This document shows, one piece after another, positions 58,631 to 64,000 of a stretch of 64,000 bases of DNA. Made by a program: the position numbers and the translations under genes. Location of the stretch: positions 1,860,001 through 1,924,000 of the forward strand of contig JAXLYE010000001.1 of assembly GCA_046351595.1 (NCBI GenBank). Direction: 5' to 3'. This DNA is from JAXLYE01 sp046351595. Lineage in GTDB: Bacteria > Myxococcota_A > Polyangia > Palsa-1104 > JAEUJZ01. Under the pieces are notes generated by a model. The model saw only the letters and a list, made by a program, of their open reading frames with translations, was not told where the DNA came from and searched no databases. Every line of letters starts with the position of its first letter. Within the stretch, counting starts at the first letter, position 1.

Positions 58631-59328
58631 TCGCGGAGCCTGATTCCGGACCCCCGCTCGCGAACCCGCTCGCAAGTTCTGCTCTTTGCTCGCCCTCCCC
58701 GCCCCCGAGTCCTGAGTCCCCGCCCGACGCGCCACGACCCCGGGCCCGATCCTGCGACCGCGGCGCCCCGGCGATCCGGCGCAACGCCCCGACATCCGCC
58801 GGTAATGCGCAGAGCCGCGGGCAGCCTATTGCCCAATCGCTCGGGACGTACATTGCGCTTTTATTGTTATGGATCACAGCGCGCATAAAGCGCTGTGTTT
58901 CTGGCGGGTTGCACCGCTGCGCTCTACGCAATATCTCCCAATAGCGCACACCGACCCCGATCGCAGAAGCGGTCAGCGCCAAGTACGCGATGACCCCGCG
59001 GCGCGCACAGCCCGACCGCGCGAGCCATCCCGAAAACACGAGCCGATCCGCATCAGTACCGACGACGACGCCCTAGGGTCCGGGGGCCGCGTGTGGCGGC
59101 TGTAGCGCCCTGCCGCACGCGCAGCCGCGACGGCAAATCCTGTGCGTGTGGGTCCGTTTCGTGAAACCCGCGCGATATCGGGCACTTCGCCGTCATTGAC
59201 AGAAAGTGATGCGATCCCGTACCGTAAGCTGACCCGAAGCTATAAATCCTCGTGCTCTGGGGACTCTTGGGAATGTGATTGGGGGGAGTCTCTTGGGGGA
59301 GAGCACGCGCCGGGTACGCGGATAGGGC
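58631..59328. other. 698-base gap upstream of the contractile gene cluster
   Basis: No gene is visible. Near 58850-58900 the DNA becomes A/T-rich and holds a perfect 8-bp hairpin (CACAGCGC/GCGCTGTG, 58875-58897) followed by TTTCT, a likely terminator for the cytochrome gene. TTGACA occurs at 59196-59201 with only a weak -10 (TACCGT) 18 bases on. TATAAA at 59241-59246 has no good -35. Confidence 0.45.
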
Positions 59329-59958
59329 ATGAACCCAGGCCAGTACCACATCATCAAAGAGACCTCGCAGTCCATCGGCGAGCTCCTCAAGCAGCAGTAC
59401 AAGGCGATCGGCTACAAGCGCGTGCACCTCGTGGTCGCCGCGCCGAAGCAGGAGAACATCGAGGGCAAGCTGCCGGCGGTCTCGGTCTACCTGTACAACA
59501 TCACGCTCGACGAGGAAGGCATCTCGTCGAACCGCTCGGCGCAGTACATCGACGAGGAGGTCGGCCCCGACGGGCAGGTGATCGAGGTCGCGCGCGACAT
59601 GCCGATGTGGCTGCGCCTCGACTACCTGATCTCGTGCTGGGCGCAGACGCCCGAAGAGGAGCAGCTGCTCCTCGGCGCGACGATCAAGACCTTCCTCGAG
59701 CACCCGACCATCCGCGGCGAGCAGCTCAAGGGCGAGTCGTTCGATCCGGACGACTACATCCCGCTGCTCCTGTCGCAGAAGCTCGATGAGACCGTGCTCT
59801 CACGCTTCTGGTCCAGCCTGAACCAGCCGCTCAAGCCGGCGATCCAGTGCTGGACCACGATCCCGCTGTTCCCGTCGACGTTCACCACGTTCACGCGGGT
59901 CCGCGAGCGCGAGGTTCGGTTCTTCGACTTGGACAAGCTCAACCGGCTCCGTCAGTGA
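59329..59958 (+). CDS. DUF4255 (Pvc16_N) protein of a contractile injection system
   Basis: A 209-aa protein with the DUF4255 pattern: an N-terminal LLKQQYKAIGYKRVHLVVAAP, PAVSVYLYNITLDEEG, MPMWLRLDYLISCWAQTPEEEQLLLGAT and QPLKPAIQCWTTIPLFP. In extracellular contractile systems (Afp/PVC) this family is the tail terminator/cap protein. It opens a four-gene plus-strand run (sheath, then two tubes) but the ribosome binding site is weak (GGGGAGAG is 22 bases upstream). Confidence 0.9.
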   Translation: MNPGQYHIIKETSQSIGELLKQQYKAIGYKRVHLVVAAPKQENIEGKLPAVSVYLYNITLDEEGISSNRSAQYIDEEVGPDGQVIEVARDMPMWLRLDYLISCWAQTPEEEQLLLGATIKTFLEHPTIRGEQLKGESFDPDDYIPLLLSQKLDETVLSRFWSSLNQPLKPAIQCWTTIPLFPSTFTTFTRVREREVRFFDLDKLNRLRQ

Positions 59959-60086
59959 TCTCTGACGGGCCATTGGCAAGCAACACGAGCCCAGGCCGCG
60001 CCGATAAGACCAGCAGACAGGACCTGCACCCGGCGCGGAAGGAACTCCTGGGGATCACAGGCTAGCAATCCAGAAGGAGAGAGCAG

Positions 60087-61331
<1,245 letters not shown>

Positions 61332-61342
61332 TTCCGTAAATG

Positions 61343-61383
61343 GCGGTGGCACCCCCGGTCCGTGGGGGGCCGGGGACCACCGC
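61343..61383 (+). promoter_or_regulatory. extended hairpin between sheath and first tube gene
   Basis: A 7-bp outer stem (GCGGTGG/CCACCGC) encloses a 6-bp inner stem (CCCCGG/CCGGGG) in the 75 bases between the genes. There is no T-run, so it may shape mRNA processing or stability rather than end transcription. Confidence 0.5.
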
Positions 61384-61406
61384 TCTCACGTTATGGAGGA
61401 CACCCA

Positions 61407-62348
61407 ATGGCCATCACCCGCAACCAAAGAGCCTATGGCGTCAGCAAGTACGGCCTCGAGATCGAGGGCGGCACTGTCGGCTGGATCAAGGAGTTCGACG
61501 GCGGCCACGCCACCGCCGAGGTCGTGACCGAGAAGATCGGCGCGGACCCGCTGGCTCGTAAGCACCTTGGCCCGCTGAAGTACGAGGAGATCTCGTTCAA
61601 GTGCGGCTCGGGTCAGTCCAAGGCTCTGTACGACTGGATCCAGACCGGCTTCAACCAGACCAGCAACCAGGCCGGTCGGAAGAGCGGAGCGGGCATCTTC
61701 TGCGATTACGACCAGATGGAGCTCAGCCGTCTGACGTGGCAGAACGGCCTCATCACCGAGTTCGGCATGCCCGCGCTCGATGCCTCGTCGAAGGACGCGG
61801 CGCTGATGACGCTCAAGTTCAAGCCCGAGATCACGCGCAAGACCTTCGGCGGCGGCGCCCAGATCAAGACGAGCTTCGATTCCTCGAAGCAGAAGCAGTG
61901 GCTGCCCTCGAACTTCCGCATCAAGGTCGACGGCTGCGACGACGCCTGCAAGCGCGTGAACAAGATCGAGGCGCTCACCATCAAGCAGAAGGTGACCGAG
62001 GAGGCCGTTGGCGAGATCCGTGACTACCAGCAGCTCCCGACCTCGGTCGAGGAGCCCAACCTGGTGCTCACGCTGTCCGAGTCGCACGCTGATTCGTTCT
62101 ATCAGTGGCACGACGACTTCGTGATCAAGGGCAACTGCTCCGAGGGCAACGAGAAGCACGGTCAGCTCGACTACCTGACGCCGAACCTGGCCGAGACCCT
62201 GTTCACGCTGGAGTTCTTCCACCTCGGCGTGTTCAAGATCTCGCCGGACAAGGTCGAGTCGGGCGGTGAGCCGGTCCGCCGCATCAAGGTCGAGATGTAC
62301 TGCGAGGAGATCAAGTTCTCGTACAACCCGAAGTTCACCTTCGGCTAG
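61407..62348 (+). CDS. double-length tail tube protein (copy 1)
   Basis: A 313-aa protein of the T4 gp19-like tail tube family, but about twice the usual 150-160 residues. Two halves each follow the tube fold: residues 10-150 (YGLEIEGGTVGWIKEFDGG; SKALYDWIQTGFN; FGMPALDASSKDAALMTLKFKPE) and residues 165-313 (FRIKVDGCDDACKRVNKIE; ADSFYQWHDDFVIKGN; LDYLTPNLAETLFTLEFFHLG). The start is the ATG after GGAGGACACCCA. It forms the rigid inner tube. Confidence 0.85.
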   Translation: MAITRNQRAYGVSKYGLEIEGGTVGWIKEFDGGHATAEVVTEKIGADPLARKHLGPLKYEEISFKCGSGQSKALYDWIQTGFNQTSNQAGRKSGAGIFCDYDQMELSRLTWQNGLITEFGMPALDASSKDAALMTLKFKPEITRKTFGGGAQIKTSFDSSKQKQWLPSNFRIKVDGCDDACKRVNKIEALTIKQKVTEEAVGEIRDYQQLPTSVEEPNLVLTLSESHADSFYQWHDDFVIKGNCSEGNEKHGQLDYLTPNLAETLFTLEFFHLGVFKISPDKVESGGEPVRRIKVEMYCEEIKFSYNPKFTFG

Positions 62349-62500
62349 TCGAGAGCGAGGTCCCGACACAGCGGGGGCCTGGCCGCGCGGCGCGGAGTCG
62401 GAAGAGAAGCCGGCTCCGCGCCCGAGCGGGCCCAGGGCAAGCAGAGCGCACGCAACAGGGCGCGCTCCCTGGGCAAGCCGACGAGCTCGGGACAAGCTCG

Positions 62501-62541
62501 ACAGGCGGCTAGGGCCAGACCTTAGCCGCCTGTGTTATTTT
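62501..62541 (+). terminator. strong hairpin/terminator between the two tube genes
   Basis: A 14-bp stem with one wobble pair and a 5-nt loop (CCAGA) is followed by GTTATTTTG. It lies 36 bases before the second tube start, so it should end or sharply reduce transcription into that gene. Confidence 0.75.
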
Positions 62542-62576
62542 GAAACATAGCGAACGTCGATATTTGAGGTTCCACC

Positions 62577-63509
62577 GTGGCGGTAACAACGCGTAGCTAT
62601 GCTGGTAATCGCTTCTACCTGGAGCTCGACAAGCCCTCGGGCTGGCTCTTCACCGCCGAGGGCGGGCAGCCCAGCACGGATCTCATCACCGAGCGACTGG
62701 CCGGCGGCTATCCGTCCCGGAAGCACGTCGGGATTGTAAAGTTTGACGATATTACAGTCACTTGCGGGACCGGGATGACGGAGCAGTTCTATCAGTGGCT
62801 CCAGCAGTCCCTCCGCTATGAGCACCAGCGCCGCAACGGCGCGGTCGTGTCGGCCAACTACGACTACAAAGAGGTCGCGCGGCAGGACTTCCACCAGGCG
62901 CTGATCACCGAGATCGGCTTCCCGGGCCTCGACGCCGCGTCGAAGGACACGGCCAAGTTCAACATCAAGTTCGCCGTCGAGTGGACGGAGATGAAATACT
63001 CGAACGGCGCCCAGTCGATCCGCGCCGCCGGCAACATCGATCCGCCCAAGCAGAAGCTGTGGACCATCGCCAACTTCCAGGTCCAGATCGACGGCCTGGA
63101 GCAGGTCTGCAAGCGCGTCACCAAGGTCGAGGCGATCACCATCAAGCAGCAGGTCGTCGAGAACAACATCGGCGAGCGCCTGGTCTACGAGAAGGAGCCG
63201 GCGCAGATCGACTTCCCGAACGTCGTGCTCACCGTGCCCGAGGCCGACATCGAGCCCTGGTATAAGTGGCACCATGATGTCGTCGTCAAGGGCAAGTCCG
63301 GCCCCAGCTCCGAGAAGGGCGGGCACCTTGAGTACAAGACCGCGAACCTGCAGGAAACCCTGTTCCGCCTCGACTTCAAGAACATGGGTCCGATCAAGTT
63401 CACGCCGGACAAGCTCGAGTCCGCGAACGACAAGCTGCGCTACGTGAAGGTCGAGCTGTACTGCGAGCACATGGACTTCACGTACTTCCCGCGCTCGACC
63501 TACGGCTGA
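62577..63509 (+). CDS. double-length tail tube protein (copy 2)
   Basis: A 310-aa paralogue of the preceding gene with the same two-half layout (first half YLELDKPSGWLFTAEGGQP, GIVKFDDITVTCGTG, FPGLDAASKDTAKFNIKF; second half FQVQIDGLEQVCKRVTKVE, WYKWHHDVVVKGKSGPSS, LEYKTANLQETLFRLDFKNMG). The GTG start lies 36 bases after the strong terminator, with no clear ribosome binding site. In contractile systems a second tube protein often forms the adapter ring below the main tube. Confidence 0.85.
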   Translation: MAVTTRSYAGNRFYLELDKPSGWLFTAEGGQPSTDLITERLAGGYPSRKHVGIVKFDDITVTCGTGMTEQFYQWLQQSLRYEHQRRNGAVVSANYDYKEVARQDFHQALITEIGFPGLDAASKDTAKFNIKFAVEWTEMKYSNGAQSIRAAGNIDPPKQKLWTIANFQVQIDGLEQVCKRVTKVEAITIKQQVVENNIGERLVYEKEPAQIDFPNVVLTVPEADIEPWYKWHHDVVVKGKSGPSSEKGGHLEYKTANLQETLFRLDFKNMGPIKFTPDKLESANDKLRYVKVELYCEHMDFTYFPRSTYG

Positions 63510-63565
63510 TCCCGCCCGACCTGCGGCCTGCTCGCCCGAGGCGGTGGGGCGGGCCGCTCGCTTCC

Positions 63566-64000
63566 CTACAGCTTGACGTGAAGGAGCGCGACCAGCGGGC
63601 CGGTGTTGCTCGCGTGGGTGCGCACGAGCAGCGCGCCGCCGCCGTCCGCGGGCGGCACGGGCACGAGCTCGTGATCGCTCGTCTGCGGGCCGCTGCCGAG
63701 CAGGATGCGCTGCGGCGCGCGATCGCCCGGGGCCGAGAGCGGCAGCGCCAGCGCGACGAGCTCGCTCTGCTCCCCGGCGCGCGGCTCGGCCCAGACGATG
63801 ATCAGCCGATCCCCGCTCGCCGCGGCGCGCAGGCGGCTGATCGGGCCGCCGGAGACGAAGCGCTGCTCGTAGCGCGCGCCCAGGCCGGCGGCATCGAGCG
63901 CGCTGACCCGCCCCGCGGCGCCATCTAGGACCAGCAGCAGCTCGCCGGCGCGCACGAGCTCGCGGGTCTCGCTGCTGCCGCCGCGGCCGGGCACGCTGCC
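63566..64000 (-). CDS. hypothetical protein, truncated at the window edge
   Basis: The C-terminal 144 residues or more of a minus-strand gene whose start lies beyond the right edge. The visible part is beta-rich with repeated strand-turn patterns (ELLLVLDGAAGRVSALDAAGLG; DRLIIVWAEPRAGEQSELVALALPL), suggesting a propeller or beta-sandwich protein. It runs toward the tube genes and is not part of their operon. Confidence 0.6.
   Translation of the reverse strand, partial: GSVPGRGGSSETRELVRAGELLLVLDGAAGRVSALDAAGLGARYEQRFVSGGPISRLRAAASGDRLIIVWAEPRAGEQSELVALALPLSAPGDRAPQRILLGSGPQTSDHELVPVPPADGGGALLVRTHASNTGPLVALLHVKL

Noticed and set aside
59196..59246. TTGACA and TATAAA as one promoter for the contractile cluster
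   Set aside because: They are 39 bases apart, too far for a sigma-70 pair.

Overview
The window is high-GC bacterial DNA that most resembles a Myxococcota (former deltaproteobacterial) chromosome. The evidence is the gene mix: Ser/Thr kinases, an FHA-headed sigma-54 activator, PilZ proteins, an FHA-GAF adenylate cyclase and many secreted cytochromes and lipoproteins. The species is not identifiable from the sequence alone. I saw no rRNA, tRNA or CRISPR array.

Layout. (1) 1-5 kb, mostly minus strand: 5-hydroxyisourate hydrolase, a small protein, D-Ala-D-Ala ligase, a ribbon-helix-helix protein and a zinc-finger ParA ATPase in one run, then an HhH-GPD glycosylase-like protein. (2) 5.4-13 kb: a small cytochrome lipoprotein, a transmembrane Ser/Thr kinase, a CobW GTPase, a PilZ protein, an FHA-sigma-54 activator and a Bax-inhibitor-1-like membrane protein. 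(3) 13.2-21 kb, minus strand: a compact operon of two di-heme DUF1111 oxidoreductases, a lipoprotein with four CX4CH repeats, a beta-rich protein and a radical SAM/SPASM enzyme, followed by a PPDK/PEP-synthase regulatory protein. (4) 21.2-23.7 kb: three tandem paralogous secreted Cys-rich coiled-coil proteins. (5) 23.9-32.8 kb: an island-like stretch with a Rieske protein, a serine recombinase, an apparently inactive recombinase relative facing it, and a clearly A/T-richer three-gene operon (AAA ATPase, TOPRIM/DUF4435-like protein, DUF262 protein) that looks like a defence system; small RHH and XRE regulators follow. (6) 33.2-58.6 kb: mainly core genes (RNase R, RpoD-like sigma, FabL-type SDR, XseA, RNase HI, AmpG-like transporter) mixed with signalling proteins (a kinase with a Cys-rich insertion, PilZ-zinc-ribbon protein, adenylate cyclase, response regulator) and a multiheme cytochrome. 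(7) 59.3-63.5 kb: part of a contractile injection system: a DUF4255 protein, a tail sheath and two double-length tube proteins separated by a strong terminator. A truncated minus-strand gene runs off the right edge.

The best candidates for undescribed biology are the ATPase/TOPRIM-like/DUF262 operon, the di-heme plus radical SAM operon, the contractile cluster with two-domain tube proteins, and the kinase carrying a metal-binding-like insertion. These functions are inferred from family resemblance read by eye; no database search was run.
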